In this document: positions 28,511 through 37,973 of the stretch, piece after piece
How the letters are laid out: each line of letters starts with the position of its first letter
How positions within the stretch are numbered: position 1 is the first letter of the stretch
Origin: an uncultured Halieaceae bacterium
GTDB taxonomy: Bacteria; Pseudomonadota; Gammaproteobacteria; Pseudomonadales; Halieaceae
Direction of reading: 5' to 3'
Length of the DNA: 64,000 nucleotides
Assembly: GCA_938074045.1 (NCBI GenBank)
Contig: CALJGI010000025.1
Coordinates: 124,001 to 188,000 of the forward strand
Position numbers and translations under genes: made by a program
Notes under the pieces: model-generated
The model's input: only the letters and a program-made list of their open reading frames with translations
Told to the model about the DNA's origin: nothing
Database searches by the model: none

Positions 28511-29236
28511 ATGGTTGCTGAAAACATAACACTGGCACTCGATTCAGCGACGGAAGATTGTTCCGTTGCATTGTCTGTTGACGGATCGGTCTCAACTCGC
28601 AGTGTGGACACGCCCCGGGAACATTCCAGATCACTTTTGCCAATGATCTCAGAGCTCCTCGACGAACATAAGCTTCTGCCCGCAGATGTGGATTTGTTTG
28701 TGTACAGCCGTGGGCCTGGTTCCTTTACAGGGCTGAGGATTGGTATTGGCATAATTCAGGGACTGGCATATGGTGCTGGCAAGCCCACGTTGGGTATTTC
28801 CACGTTGGCGTGCCAGGTTCAGGCCGCTCGGCGGGCAGGTATTGTAGGTCCTTCTGATCGGGTCTATTCAGCGATTGATGCGCGCATGGATGAAATTTAC
28901 TGGGCATATTTTTCTGTTGGCGATGACTCGCTGGAGCTACTGGCCGGGGAGGATGTTTGTGCACCACGAGAATGGCGAGTGGAGCAAAGTCATTCAAATC
29001 GCTGTGTGGGTGTGGGGAGTGGTTGGCGGTACGCAGTTGATTTTCCGGAGGAAACGCGTTCTATAATGGCAGAAATTGAGCCGGAGATTGGTCCCAGCGC
29101 TCTCGACCTGATGGCTCTGGTAGCAACAAGCACAGCTACTGAGGGCCTGCGCAAGGCGGCGGATGCACAACCGGTATATGTGCGAGAGAATATTGCCTGG
29201 AAAAAGCGTGACGAGCAGCCCCAACGGCAAACCTAG
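28511..29236 (+). CDS. tsaB: tRNA threonylcarbamoyladenosine biosynthesis protein TsaB
   Basis: Scaffold partner of TsaD for the t6A37 modification of ANN-decoding tRNAs. The 241-residue protein belongs to the ASKHA fold: LALDSATEDCSVAL at the N-terminus, EHSRSLLPMISELL, then the signature YSRGPGSFTGLRIGIGIIQGLAYG. Later YSAIDARMDEIYWAYF fits TsaB rather than TsaD, which is longer and carries metal-binding histidines. Upstream ATGGGATAAT may be part of its promoter. Confidence 0.94.
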   Translation: MVAENITLALDSATEDCSVALSVDGSVSTRSVDTPREHSRSLLPMISELLDEHKLLPADVDLFVYSRGPGSFTGLRIGIGIIQGLAYGAGKPTLGISTLACQVQAARRAGIVGPSDRVYSAIDARMDEIYWAYFSVGDDSLELLAGEDVCAPREWRVEQSHSNRCVGVGSGWRYAVDFPEETRSIMAEIEPEIGPSALDLMALVATSTATEGLRKAADAQPVYVRENIAWKKRDEQPQRQT

Positions 29237-29277
29237 CAGCCGTTGAATCTTCGACTAGCATTGCAATGGACACGATA

Positions 29278-30576
29278 ATGAGTGTTGATTTAGTTACTGA
29301 TTTGATTGATTTTTTGTCCCGGGCGACGACTCCATTTCACGCCGTTGCTGCCTTGATCGAGGATTTGGAGGGAGAGGGGTTCACCGCTATCCCGGATGGC
29401 AAGACCTGGCAGCCAGAGCCCCGAGGCAAATATTATCTGACCGCCAATGGCTCTTCACTCATTGCACTGAGGATGGCAGCCAGCGGACCAGTGGACGCAG
29501 GTTTTCGCATGATGGGTGCACATACTGACTCACCGTGCCTTCGCGTCAAACCTAATCCCGATATTTTCAAAACCGGGTATCATCAGTTGGGCGTGGAGGT
29601 CTATGGTGGCGCTCTGCTCAACCCGTGGTTCGATCGGGATTTGTCACTGGCGGGAAGGGCCAGTTGTGTTTCTGAGACAGGTGGTGTTTCCTCGCACCTC
29701 ATTGATTTTGAAAGGCCAATTGCCATTATTCCCAGCCTCGCAATTCATCTGGATCGTGAGGCGAACAAACAACGTAGCGTGAACCCTCAGGAGGACTTAC
29801 CGGTGCTATTGGGTTTGTCGGGTGATAGCGCCGGAGGCAATTTTGGACATCTGCTCAAGGACCAATTCGATAAGCAATATCCGGAACTTGCCGACTGCGA
29901 GTTACTGGATTACGAAATGATGTTCTATGACGTGCAGCGGGCCTCGCGCGTAGGTATCAAGGAAGAGTTCATTGCCAGCGCTAGGCTGGATAACTTGCTC
30001 AGCTGCTATGCAACAGTGCATGCATTGATTGGCGCTGGAGAAGATTTTCACGGACTTGTCGTCTGTAATGATCATGAGGAAGTGGGAAGCGTTTCCGCGG
30101 CAGGTGCCCAGGGCCCTATGCTGAAGAATCTTGTCCAGCGACTGCTGCCTGATCCCTCTGTCCGAGGCAGCGCCATGCAGCGCTCCATGCTGGTCTCGGT
30201 TGATAACGCACACGGCATTCATCCAAATTATATGGATCGTCACGATGGAAATCACGGACCGATTTTGAATCATGGTCCAGTGATCAAGATAAACAACAAC
30301 CAACGTTATGCAAGCAATAGTGAGACTGTTGCAGCATTCAAGCACGTGTGTCGTATGGCAGAGGTTCCACTGCAGAGTTTCGTGGTGCGCAGTGATATGG
30401 CCTGTGGCAGCACCATTGGCCCTTTGACGGCTGCCGAACTGGGTGTCCGTACCCTCGATCTCGGTGTTCCCACCTTTGCAATGCACTCGATCAGGGAGCT
30501 GGCTGGTTGTGACGATCTTGAATATCTGGTTCAAGCGCTACACGGATTTGCCAGTCTCCCCCTCGACTTTGATTGA
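29278..30576 (+). CDS. apeB: M18 family aspartyl aminopeptidase
   Basis: A cytosolic zinc aminopeptidase that removes N-terminal acidic residues. The 432-residue protein has the zinc ligands in MMGAHTDSPCLRVKP (His), RLDNLLSCY (Asp) and CNDHEEVGS (Glu pair). The C-terminal HGIHPNYMDRHDGNHGP and SDMACGSTIGPL segments are also typical. It is close in length to Pseudomonas ApeB. The ATG at 29278 aligns with the family start (SVDLVTDLIDFLSRATTPFHA region); another ATG lies at 29266. Confidence 0.93.
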   Translation: MSVDLVTDLIDFLSRATTPFHAVAALIEDLEGEGFTAIPDGKTWQPEPRGKYYLTANGSSLIALRMAASGPVDAGFRMMGAHTDSPCLRVKPNPDIFKTGYHQLGVEVYGGALLNPWFDRDLSLAGRASCVSETGGVSSHLIDFERPIAIIPSLAIHLDREANKQRSVNPQEDLPVLLGLSGDSAGGNFGHLLKDQFDKQYPELADCELLDYEMMFYDVQRASRVGIKEEFIASARLDNLLSCYATVHALIGAGEDFHGLVVCNDHEEVGSVSAAGAQGPMLKNLVQRLLPDPSVRGSAMQRSMLVSVDNAHGIHPNYMDRHDGNHGPILNHGPVIKINNNQRYASNSETVAAFKHVCRMAEVPLQSFVVRSDMACGSTIGPLTAAELGVRTLDLGVPTFAMHSIRELAGCDDLEYLVQALHGFASLPLDFD

Positions 30577-30667
30577 TGTCCTCAAGCCGGCGCAATCGGC
30601 GTAGCCAGGTTGGAGCGTTGCCAGTATCATAAGCGCCGCATTTCCCGATTCACCAACAGAGAAACAC

Positions 30668-31675
30668 ATGACAAGCCTGCGCGTTTTGACCGGTATCACC
30701 ACATCAGGTACTCCCCACCTGGGCAATTACGTGGGAGCCATTCGGCCGGCCATCGAAGCCAGCCGGCGACCGGATGTCGAATCATTTTATTTTCTGGCTG
30801 ATTATCACGCCCTGATCAAATGCCAGGATCCGGCGGCGGTGCGTGAATCCAGTAAGGAAATTGCAGCGTCGTGGTTGGCGCTCGGGCTTGATACGGATAA
30901 TTCTTTGTTCTATCGGCAATCTGATATTCCTGAGATACCGGAACTCACCTGGATTCTGACCTGCAGTGCGGCCAAGGGCTTGATGAACCGGGCGCACGCC
31001 TACAAAGCGGCTGTGCAAAAGAACGAAGAGAGCGGCGCCGACCCGGATCTGGGTATCACAATGGGTTTGTTTTCCTACCCGGTCTTGATGGCAGCTGACA
31101 TCCTCATGTTCAATTCGCACAAGATTCCTGTTGGTAAGGATCAGATACAGCACGTCGAAATGGCCCGTGATATCGCTCAGCGCTTCAACCACAATTTCGC
31201 GGACCTCTTCACGCTCCCGGAGGCGCAGATTGATGACAGTGTCGCTGTGCTACAAGGGCTCGATGGCAGAAAAATGAGCAAGAGTTATGGCAACACCGTT
31301 CCTCTGTTCGACAGTGAGAAGAAATTACGCAAGGCGATCAACAAAATAGTGACAAATCTGCAGGAGCCGGGTGAGCCCAAAGATCCGGCTAGCTCAACCG
31401 TGTTTCAGGTATGGGAAGCATTTGCTACCCCGGACCAGTGCGAGTACATGCGGGGCAGATTTGCTGAAGGTATTGGCTGGGGTGATGCCAAGAAAGAGCT
31501 GTTTGAGTTGATCAATGCCGAACTACACGAGCCACGACAGTTGTATCAGGAATTGATGTCAGATGGTGCGCACATTGAATCTGTGCTTATAAAGGGCGCT
31601 GAGCGGGCGAGGGAAAAGGCGTCTGCCCTGATGAAGCAGGTGCGGGCGGCTGTGGGTATCAGTCCCATCAGTTAA
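30668..31675 (+). CDS. trpS: Tryptophanyl-tRNA synthetase
   Basis: Charges tRNA-Trp. The 335-residue class I synthetase has the HIGH-type motif [12 protein letters not shown] at about residues 14-25 and the KMSKS motif in [11 protein letters not shown] near residue 201. Also visible are [10 protein letters not shown] and [22 protein letters not shown]-type segments, shortened here to [10 protein letters not shown]. Its length is normal for bacteria. It stands alone, 91 bases after the aminopeptidase. Confidence 0.97.
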   Translation: MTSLRVLTGITTSGTPHLGNYVGAIRPAIEASRRPDVESFYFLADYHALIKCQDPAAVRESSKEIAASWLALGLDTDNSLFYRQSDIPEIPELTWILTCSAAKGLMNRAHAYKAAVQKNEESGADPDLGITMGLFSYPVLMAADILMFNSHKIPVGKDQIQHVEMARDIAQRFNHNFADLFTLPEAQIDDSVAVLQGLDGRKMSKSYGNTVPLFDSEKKLRKAINKIVTNLQEPGEPKDPASSTVFQVWEAFATPDQCEYMRGRFAEGIGWGDAKKELFELINAELHEPRQLYQELMSDGAHIESVLIKGAERAREKASALMKQVRAAVGISPIS

Positions 31676-31690
31676 TTTTGCGGGTGCCGC

Positions 31691-33748
31691 TTAGCTTTCC
31701 CATAAGTACTGCAACTCAACCAACGCAGCCCGCGGTTCACCGACGAAGTAGCGTTCCTGACCAAAACCGAAGTCAGCCCGTTCGGCGTAATCTTCATCGA
31801 GCAGGTTGGTGATGCGGATACCTACCTGGAATCTTCTGGACAGCTCATGGTGTAGTCGGACATTCAGTAATTCGTGACCGGGATACTGATGACTGTTGCC
31901 GGGATCTGTGTAATAGCGCCCCATATATACCCACTCCAGTTCCGCAGCGGTGGCCTTTGTCGGTTGCCATTGTATTCTCAGTGACGCTGTGTGACGCGGG
32001 GCTGTGTCCATATCATTGTTAACCAGATCTACCCGCGTCCCCAGTAGATTTATGGATCCTTTATAGGTATGACGCGCATAACTGTAAGTACCCGATAGCG
32101 ACAGGGTGGGAGACATCAGGGCGGTGAAGTCCAGATCCAGGCCGTGATGACGCGTTTTGGCCCCTGAAATGTTCTGGCGATCACTGTTCTGAAAAATGAC
32201 GTCTCGCTTGCGCATCAGCCAGGTTTGCACATCGTACTGCAGGTAGTCCAACTGTCCCCGCAATCCAAATTCGACGCTATAAAGTCGTTCGGAGTCCAGT
32301 GAAGCCCTCTCCTGTCCCTGCTGAAGCCGGTATAACTCTGTGGCCTGGGGCGCTCTAAAGCCACTGGCTAGGCGGATGTACGCGCGATGCTGGTCATTAA
32401 ACTGATATCCGAGGCTGGTATTGCCAGACCAGTCAGTAAAGGTGTCGCGGTCGTCGGCCGGGCGATAAAACCGGCAGTTAATATTCGGATCCTCACATGC
32501 GCTGCCGTCGCTGAGATGGTTGTCGTAGTCATATTGACTGAGTTCCATCCTTGCACCAATGTCGTAGCTCCAACGAGTGGAGACGGCGTGGTGATATTGG
32601 GCGTATGCAGCCAGTTCCCCGGCATCTACGTTGTAATCATAGTGTTGACCCTGGGGTTGTGCGGGACTGAAAGGGGCTGGCTGGAACTCTTTCAGATAGG
32701 CCCTCGTCAGGGCTGCATCTAGCCCTGCACTCAGTCGGCTGTTCACACCCTCATGCTTGACTGATGTGCGCAGTCCAGCGCTCTTCTGGCCATTGTCTTC
32801 AATCGCTTTCCAGGGCAGGAAGTGTTGTAAAAACTGCATCTCGTTAACACGTGCGTAAGGTGTAATCGATAACTCAACGCTGTCATTAAGTTCCCGGGTG
32901 ATCGCGCTGTGCCAACGCCAGCTGCTGGCATCGCGAAAAGCTTCAGGATTTGGGTTGACCTTCTTTAACTCAGAGTCGCGGTAGGCATCATCTCCGGATA
33001 TAAATCCAGCAGTTTCCTGATTCAGGTTGGTCGCAGAAAATACAGTGTCGATACGAAGCTCTGTATCAGCGTACTCGTGTTTAAGATTGATTTTCTGCTG
33101 ATCGTAGCCGGAATCGTCTTTGTATCCGTCGTCCCGTGAACCTACGGCTGCGATTCGCAGGCCGCCTGATCCCAGCTTCCAATTTTGCACCAGACGCAGG
33201 CGCTGATATTGATGTGGCCCGGATTCCAATCGTATGGAACCTCGATTATCTGCTGCGACATCAGGACTGAGAATATTGATGACGCCGTGCATCGCATTGG
33301 ATCCGAACAAGGCGGTACCCGGGCCGCGCAGCACTTCAATCCTGCCGGCCAGTTCAGCTGTAGAATCGAATAGTTGATTAACGTTGCAGAAGCCGGCGGC
33401 TCTGAGTGCTATTCCGTCCTGTGCCATGAAGAATGACCCACAACCGCCTGCGCCGGTCAGCACGGGTGATCTAATGGCTGTGAGGTGTTCCTGACCGTTG
33501 CCGCGACTGATCCATGTGCCGGGAATACGGTGGAATATTTCGTTCAAATGTAATGCTGCAGTGCGGTCCAGATCAGTCCCGGTGATATTGGACCAGGCCA
33601 GATCAAGGGTGGCACCGGGTTGCGGGTAGCCGGTTGCAGTTACTACAACCGTTTCCAATCGCGATTCTCTTTGCGCGGAGTATCCTGAAAGTGGAAATAT
33701 GCCCATCAGCATGGACAAAAACCCAATTATATGACGGTGGTCGATCAT
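31691..33748 (-). CDS. TonB-dependent outer membrane receptor
   Basis: A 685-residue outer membrane beta-barrel for energised uptake. It has a signal peptide (IIGFLSMLMGIFPLSGYSA, about residues 7-25), a TonB box region (RLETVVVTATG, about 30-40) and a plug domain with IEVLRGPGTALFGSNAMHGVIN. The barrel ends in RAALVELQYLWES; TonB-dependent barrels usually close on an aromatic. The plug has an unusual Cys pair (GAGGCGSFFMAQDG and AAGFCNVNQ). The closest general type is the siderophore/vitamin group, but no uptake, siderophore or regulatory gene is adjacent, so the ligand is unknown. AGGAAAG precedes the ATG. Confidence 0.9.
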   Translation of the reverse strand: MIDHRHIIGFLSMLMGIFPLSGYSAQRESRLETVVVTATGYPQPGATLDLAWSNITGTDLDRTAALHLNEIFHRIPGTWISRGNGQEHLTAIRSPVLTGAGGCGSFFMAQDGIALRAAGFCNVNQLFDSTAELAGRIEVLRGPGTALFGSNAMHGVINILSPDVAADNRGSIRLESGPHQYQRLRLVQNWKLGSGGLRIAAVGSRDDGYKDDSGYDQQKINLKHEYADTELRIDTVFSATNLNQETAGFISGDDAYRDSELKKVNPNPEAFRDASSWRWHSAITRELNDSVELSITPYARVNEMQFLQHFLPWKAIEDNGQKSAGLRTSVKHEGVNSRLSAGLDAALTRAYLKEFQPAPFSPAQPQGQHYDYNVDAGELAAYAQYHHAVSTRWSYDIGARMELSQYDYDNHLSDGSACEDPNINCRFYRPADDRDTFTDWSGNTSLGYQFNDQHRAYIRLASGFRAPQATELYRLQQGQERASLDSERLYSVEFGLRGQLDYLQYDVQTWLMRKRDVIFQNSDRQNISGAKTRHHGLDLDFTALMSPTLSLSGTYSYARHTYKGSINLLGTRVDLVNNDMDTAPRHTASLRIQWQPTKATAAELEWVYMGRYYTDPGNSHQYPGHELLNVRLHHELSRRFQVGIRITNLLDEDYAERADFGFGQERYFVGEPRAALVELQYLWES

Positions 33749-33759
33749 GTCTTTCCTGT

Positions 33760-33787
33760 TTGTATAGCGAGGCGCGAGGAGTATACT
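33760..33787 (+). promoter_or_regulatory. Promoter for the 33872 membrane protein gene
   Basis: TTGTAT (33760-33765) and TATACT (33782-33787) are 16 bases apart, about 85 bases before the ATG. It lies in the divergent gap shared with the TonB receptor gene. Assigned from consensus match only. Confidence 0.5.
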
Positions 33788-33871
33788 CGAAATAGTAAAC
33801 GGCCGTGTACCACAGCGTCTTTCTGCGAGCCCGGTGGTCGTTCTTTAAGCATAATAAAACAGGGGGAAAAG

Positions 33872-34429
33872 ATGCAACGCCATTACTATATCAGTGATGA
33901 CCTGGATGATCTCGAACACGTAGAAGAAGAGTTGGAAGCGGCCGGATTGAGTACGCCTCAGATACACGTGCTCAGCCATGACGATGCCGCGGTTGCGCAC
34001 CATACACACCTCAATCCTGTAGAAGCTGTATTGAAGAAGGATGTTGTGTACGGCACAGAGATGGGTGCTGTAGTCGGTGTGATTGGCGCAGTGCTGGTGC
34101 TGGTCGTCGCACAGATTTCAGGTTGGACGGAGACAGTCACGTGGGTACCGTTTCTATTCCTCTCTGTGGTGGTGCTGGGCTTTTGTACTTGGCAGGGCGG
34201 GCTCATTGGTATTCAGGAGCCGCACCACGACTTCAAGCGATTTCAGGACGTGCTTAACGCCGGCAAACATGTATTTTTTGTCGATATTGATTCGGACCAG
34301 GAAGATGTACTGCAAAGAGTGGTATCAGCCCATCCGCGGTTGGAACCAGCTGGGGAGGGCGCGGGAACCCCTGGTTTTGTGGTGCGTGGTCAGGATAAAT
34401 TCCACGATATAGTGCAGCATCTTCCCTGA
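33872..34429 (+). CDS. Conserved membrane protein of unknown function
   Basis: The 185-residue protein starts with a soluble domain (HYYISDDLDDLEHVEEELEAAG) that looks like a small alpha/beta module. Two membrane segments follow, the first glycine-rich (TEMGAVVGVIGAVLVLVVAQ) and the second VPFLFLSVVVLGFCTWQGG. A cytosolic tail has HHDFKRFQDVLNAGKHVFFVDID. It resembles proteins annotated in pseudomonads and relatives as uncharacterised, sometimes loosely as an NAD/FAD-utilising cell division enzyme, a label the sequence does not justify. The ATG at 33872 follows AGGGGG; the longer frame has no support. It ends at a terminator. Confidence 0.8.
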   Translation: MQRHYYISDDLDDLEHVEEELEAAGLSTPQIHVLSHDDAAVAHHTHLNPVEAVLKKDVVYGTEMGAVVGVIGAVLVLVVAQISGWTETVTWVPFLFLSVVVLGFCTWQGGLIGIQEPHHDFKRFQDVLNAGKHVFFVDIDSDQEDVLQRVVSAHPRLEPAGEGAGTPGFVVRGQDKFHDIVQHLP

Positions 34430-34452
34430 CATAAACTTGAATTTCAGGTATA

Positions 34453-34483
34453 AAAAAAGGCGAGCCAACGGCTCGCCTTTTTT
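34453..34483. terminator. Bidirectional Rho-independent terminator
   Basis: GGCGAGCC (34459-34466) pairs with GGCTCGCC (34470-34477) around a 3-base loop, flanked by six A on the left and six T on the right. It separates the plus-strand membrane protein gene from the convergent oxidase operon and can serve both. Confidence 0.93.
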
Positions 34484-34496
34484 GTTAGGGGTAAAT

Positions 34497-34865
34497 CTAG
34501 TGACCGGTGGTATGGGTTGGAGAAAGTGGCACCGCCGCCGGGTCATGACCGAAAAAATCGACTCTGGAGAAAAAGGTGAAATCGCCTTCTATCGCCATAA
34601 TGCCTATGAACACGAGTAGGCATAGTGGAGGTAACAAGATGGCCGCTGCAAGCGCCATTCGCTCCCAGACCATGTGCATAAAGATGGCAACAATGAAGCC
34701 AGCTTTCAGGAACATGAAGATCAGTATCAGGGTCCAGCGCAGGTATCCCTGAAAGTTGTAATAGTCCACCGCGTAGGACATCGCGCTGAGTACAAATAGC
34801 AGTATCCATATCTTAAAATAGATACCCAGCGGATGTTGTTGATGCCCATCAGTTGCTTCTGACAT
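34497..34865 (-). CDS. Cytochrome c oxidase subunit IV (prokaryotic COX4-like)
   Basis: The 122-residue protein has three hydrophobic segments (YFKIWILLFVLSAMSYAVDY, LILIFMFLKAGFIVAIFMHM and AAAILLPPLCLLVFIGIMAI). The FLKAGFIVAIFMHM stretch is typical of CyoD/CtaF-type small subunits. It is the last gene of the oxidase operon, 9 bases after the second subunit III gene, and precedes the terminator. Confidence 0.85.
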   Translation of the reverse strand: MSEATDGHQQHPLGIYFKIWILLFVLSAMSYAVDYYNFQGYLRWTLILIFMFLKAGFIVAIFMHMVWERMALAAAILLPPLCLLVFIGIMAIEGDFTFFSRVDFFGHDPAAVPLSPTHTTGH

Positions 34866-34874
34866 ATCAGTTCC

Positions 34875-35552
34875 TCACCACAAATAATAGAATGCGAAGA
34901 TAAAGACCCAAACGAGGTCGACGAAGTGCCAGTAAAGCCCGGCAATTTCCACGATTTCATAGCCGCGGCTTTCGTAGTCACCGCGCCATACTTTGAATGC
35001 CACGATCGCCAGATACAACACGCCTATTGATACGTGCAGGCCGTGAAATCCCGTAACCATGAAGAAAACAGAGCCAAACTGCGCGGCTCCCATGGGATTA
35101 CCCCAGGGTCGTACGCCCTCTTCCAAGATAAGTTTACTCCACTCGAACACCTGCATTCCGACAAATGACGCACCGAGTAACGCGGTTGCCAGCATCAGCA
35201 TGGCGGTAACCTTGCGGTTTCCTCGGTAGCCGTAATTGACCGCCAGTGCCATGGTTCCACTGCTGGTGATGAGGATGAAGGTCATAATCGCAATGAGCAA
35301 TAACGGCACAGTCTCACCGAATACCGTCAGCGCGAATACTTCGCTGGGAATCGGCCAGGGGTCAGTAGTTGTCATTCTGACGGTCATGTAGGCGATCAGG
35401 AAGCAACTGAAGATAAATGTGTCGCTGAGGAGGAATATCCACATCATTGCCTTGCCCCAGGGCACATTGGTGAAGGATTCCTTATCCCCACTCCAGTCGT
35501 CGACAGCGCCCTGCCAACCGGTTGTCCGACTTATGTCTCCGGTGTTAGCCAT
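34875..35552 (-). CDS. Haem-copper oxidase subunit III (first paralogue)
   Basis: A 225-residue membrane protein with five hydrophobic segments. It carries the subunit III features GKAMMWIFLLSDTFIFSCFL, GNPMGAAQFGSVFFMVTGFHGLHVSIG-type (quoted in part: FFMVTGFHGLHVSIGVLYL) and GLYWHFVDLVWVFIFAFYYLW-type ending (WHFVDLVWVFIF). The WHFVDxVW ending is the canonical CoxC/CyoC signature. It stands between the divergent-sequence second subunit III (upstream) and the subunit IV gene. Two subunit III genes in one operon is notable. Confidence 0.92.
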   Translation of the reverse strand: MANTGDISRTTGWQGAVDDWSGDKESFTNVPWGKAMMWIFLLSDTFIFSCFLIAYMTVRMTTTDPWPIPSEVFALTVFGETVPLLLIAIMTFILITSSGTMALAVNYGYRGNRKVTAMLMLATALLGASFVGMQVFEWSKLILEEGVRPWGNPMGAAQFGSVFFMVTGFHGLHVSIGVLYLAIVAFKVWRGDYESRGYEIVEIAGLYWHFVDLVWVFIFAFYYLW

Positions 35553-35565
35553 CTATTATTTCCCC

Positions 35566-36183
35566 TTAGGTTGAAAGCAACATATAAAAGAGTACCGCCC
35601 ATATCACGAGCAAATAGTGCCAATACACAGCGCACAATTCCAAACTTATTGTGGCGCTGTCCACATCGGTGGAGCTGCGTAGCTTAAACGCCGTACGTAC
35701 CCAAGCGACCAAACCGCCAACCAGATGCAGGCCATGCACGGCCGTAATCAGGTAGAAAAAACTGTTGGCCGGATTACCCTCGACGTAGTAACCGAGAGTT
35801 GTCAGTTCACTCCAGACCCAGAGTTGCCCGCCCAGAAATGCCAGGGTAGTTAGACCACCAATACCAAAGGCCAGGAGTGCTGTATCCAGCGACCCTTTTT
35901 TTGCCACATTGGCCGCCCACTGCAGTGCAATTGAACTGAGAATGAGAAACCCGGTATTCAGCCAGAGTTGCCAGAGCTTGGGTACTGGTACCCAATCCTC
36001 ATAACCCATTCGCAGCCGGTAACTGGATATAAACAGTAAGAACAGCGCGGTTGCTACAAAGAAAAACACACGTAAACCGACTTTCGACGTGGGCACGTCA
36101 AAGGTACTGCCATTGAACAGATCTTCCTCAGTTTGCCCCGCAATCCAAGGCTTGTTGAGAACTGTTTTAATGCCTTGGGACAT
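35566..36183 (-). CDS. Haem-copper oxidase subunit III (second, divergent paralogue)
   Basis: A 205-residue protein with five hydrophobic segments, also of subunit III type: LGGQLWVWSELTTLGYYVEGNP, FFYLITAVHGLHLVGGLVAW and CAVYWHYLLVIWAVLFYMLL. It is clearly different from its neighbour, lacking the N-terminal FLLSDTF motif and ending WHYLLVIW instead of WHFVDLVW. Its start overlaps the end of subunit I by one base. Both may assemble together, or one may be an alternative subunit. Confidence 0.87.
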   Translation of the reverse strand: MSQGIKTVLNKPWIAGQTEEDLFNGSTFDVPTSKVGLRVFFFVATALFLLFISSYRLRMGYEDWVPVPKLWQLWLNTGFLILSSIALQWAANVAKKGSLDTALLAFGIGGLTTLAFLGGQLWVWSELTTLGYYVEGNPANSFFYLITAVHGLHLVGGLVAWVRTAFKLRSSTDVDSATISLELCAVYWHYLLVIWAVLFYMLLST

Positions 36184-37931
36184 CAGTGATTACCTTCCTC
36201 GTGTACCGGTTCATCTGGCGTATGAGGCTGGATTTGCGGTATGAAATCTGTCTTTGCTCCCGGTACGCTGTAGTCATAGGCCCAGCGGTGAACAACGGGA
36301 AGTTCGTCTGACCAGTTTCCGTGGCAGGGAGGAGTATCCGGCGTAAACCATTCCAATGTTGTCGCCTGCCAGGGATTGCCGTCAGCTATCTTGCCCTTGA
36401 GCGCACTGTAAAAAATATTCCACAGGAACACCACCTGGAGTACGCCCACCACGATCGCGGCAATGGTGATAAATTCGTTCAAACCCGCCGCAGAATCAGA
36501 GATAAACTCGTAGCCCTCGTAGGCATAGTAGCGACGGGGCATGCCTTCGAAACCCAGATAGTGCATGGGGAAGTAAATCAGGTAGGTGCCTATGAAGGTG
36601 CTCCAGAAATGGAATTTTCCGAGCGCTTCGTTATACATGCGACCAGTGATCTTGGGGTACCAGTGGTAAATAGCCGCATAGACAACCATTACCGGTGCGA
36701 TCGCCATAACCATGTGAAAGTGAGCAATCACGAAGTAGCTGTCGGACAGGGGAATATCCACTGCTACATTACCGAGGAACAAGCCTGTTAGACCCCCGAT
36801 CAGGAAAGTGCTGATAAACCCTATAGAGAACAACATGGGTGTATTCAAACGGATATTACCGTGCCACAAAGTCAGAACCCAGTTGTAGACTTTGATCGCG
36901 GTGGGAATGGCGATAATCAGTGTAGTGGTTGCGAAGAAATATCCAAGGGCGAGATTCATACCACTGACGTACATATGGTGTGCCCAGACGATGAAGCTGA
37001 TCGCGCCAATAGCAATGATCGCCCACACCATCATGCGATAACCAAAGATATTTTTGCGGGCGTGGACACTAAGCACGTCAGATACCAGGCCGAAGGCCGG
37101 CAGGGCCACAATGTACACTTCCGGGTGGCCGAAGAACCAGAATAGATGCTGGAACAGCACTGGGCTACCGCCGCCATAATCCAGGGCTTGACCCATGGAA
37201 ACAATGTAGGGCATGAAGAAGCTGGTGCCCAGCAGGCGATCAAATAACAGCATGATCGCGCTCACGAAAAGTGCTGGGAAAGCCAAAAGCCCCAACACAG
37301 TCGCTGTGAAAATTCCCCACACTGATAGGGGCAGGCGCATCAGCGTCAGCCCGCGGGCGCGAGCCTGCAGGACTGTCGTTACGTAGTTCAGACCACCCAT
37401 GGTGAAAGCAATGATGAAGACGCCGAGAGAAGCCAGCATCATCAGGATGCCCCAGTCGCTACCCGGCGTTCCAGGTAGAATTGACTGCGGTGGATACAGG
37501 GTCCAGCCCGCACCAGTCGGACCTCCTGGCACGAAATAACTGCCCATCAGAATAAGAACAGATACAAAATAAAACCAGAAACTGAGCATATTCATGAAGG
37601 GGAACACCATGTCTCTGGCGCCACACATCAGTGGGATGAGATAGTTCCCGAATCCCCCGAGAAACAGTGCTGTCAGCAGGTAAACCACCATGATCATGCC
37701 GTGCATGGTCACGTATTGGTAGTAACTGCTGGCGTCTATAAATTCCAGCGCACCCGGGTAGCCGATTTGAATACGCATCAACCACGAGAGCACTAGTGCA
37801 ACCAGACCCACACCAATGGCGGTGAGGCCGTACTGTATTGCAATGACCTTATGGTCTTGGCTGAATATATATTTCCAGACGAAGCCGTCGGGGCCGTGAT
37901 GCTGTCCGGTATCTTGGTCGGCGTAGGCCAT
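36183..37931 (-). CDS. coxA: Cytochrome c oxidase subunit I (A-type haem-copper oxidase)
   Basis: The catalytic subunit, binding low-spin haem, high-spin haem and CuB. The 582-residue protein has about twelve membrane segments. The CuB/Tyr cross-link region is WFFGHPEVYIVALP, with the A1-type glutamate. Haem ligands appear in MHGMIMV (low-spin haem) and in AHFHMVM, while AHHMYVSGMN carries the two CuB histidines. An extended C-terminal tail (WFTPDTPPCHGNWSDELPVV) is present. It couples oxygen reduction to proton pumping at the inner membrane. Haem A or O cannot be told from sequence here. Confidence 0.96.
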   Translation of the reverse strand: MAYADQDTGQHHGPDGFVWKYIFSQDHKVIAIQYGLTAIGVGLVALVLSWLMRIQIGYPGALEFIDASSYYQYVTMHGMIMVVYLLTALFLGGFGNYLIPLMCGARDMVFPFMNMLSFWFYFVSVLILMGSYFVPGGPTGAGWTLYPPQSILPGTPGSDWGILMMLASLGVFIIAFTMGGLNYVTTVLQARARGLTLMRLPLSVWGIFTATVLGLLAFPALFVSAIMLLFDRLLGTSFFMPYIVSMGQALDYGGGSPVLFQHLFWFFGHPEVYIVALPAFGLVSDVLSVHARKNIFGYRMMVWAIIAIGAISFIVWAHHMYVSGMNLALGYFFATTTLIIAIPTAIKVYNWVLTLWHGNIRLNTPMLFSIGFISTFLIGGLTGLFLGNVAVDIPLSDSYFVIAHFHMVMAIAPVMVVYAAIYHWYPKITGRMYNEALGKFHFWSTFIGTYLIYFPMHYLGFEGMPRRYYAYEGYEFISDSAAGLNEFITIAAIVVGVLQVVFLWNIFYSALKGKIADGNPWQATTLEWFTPDTPPCHGNWSDELPVVHRWAYDYSVPGAKTDFIPQIQPHTPDEPVHEEGNH

Positions 37932-37973
37932 TGATATCCCCTCTCTATTCCAGTGACTACTGTCTGTTATCGA

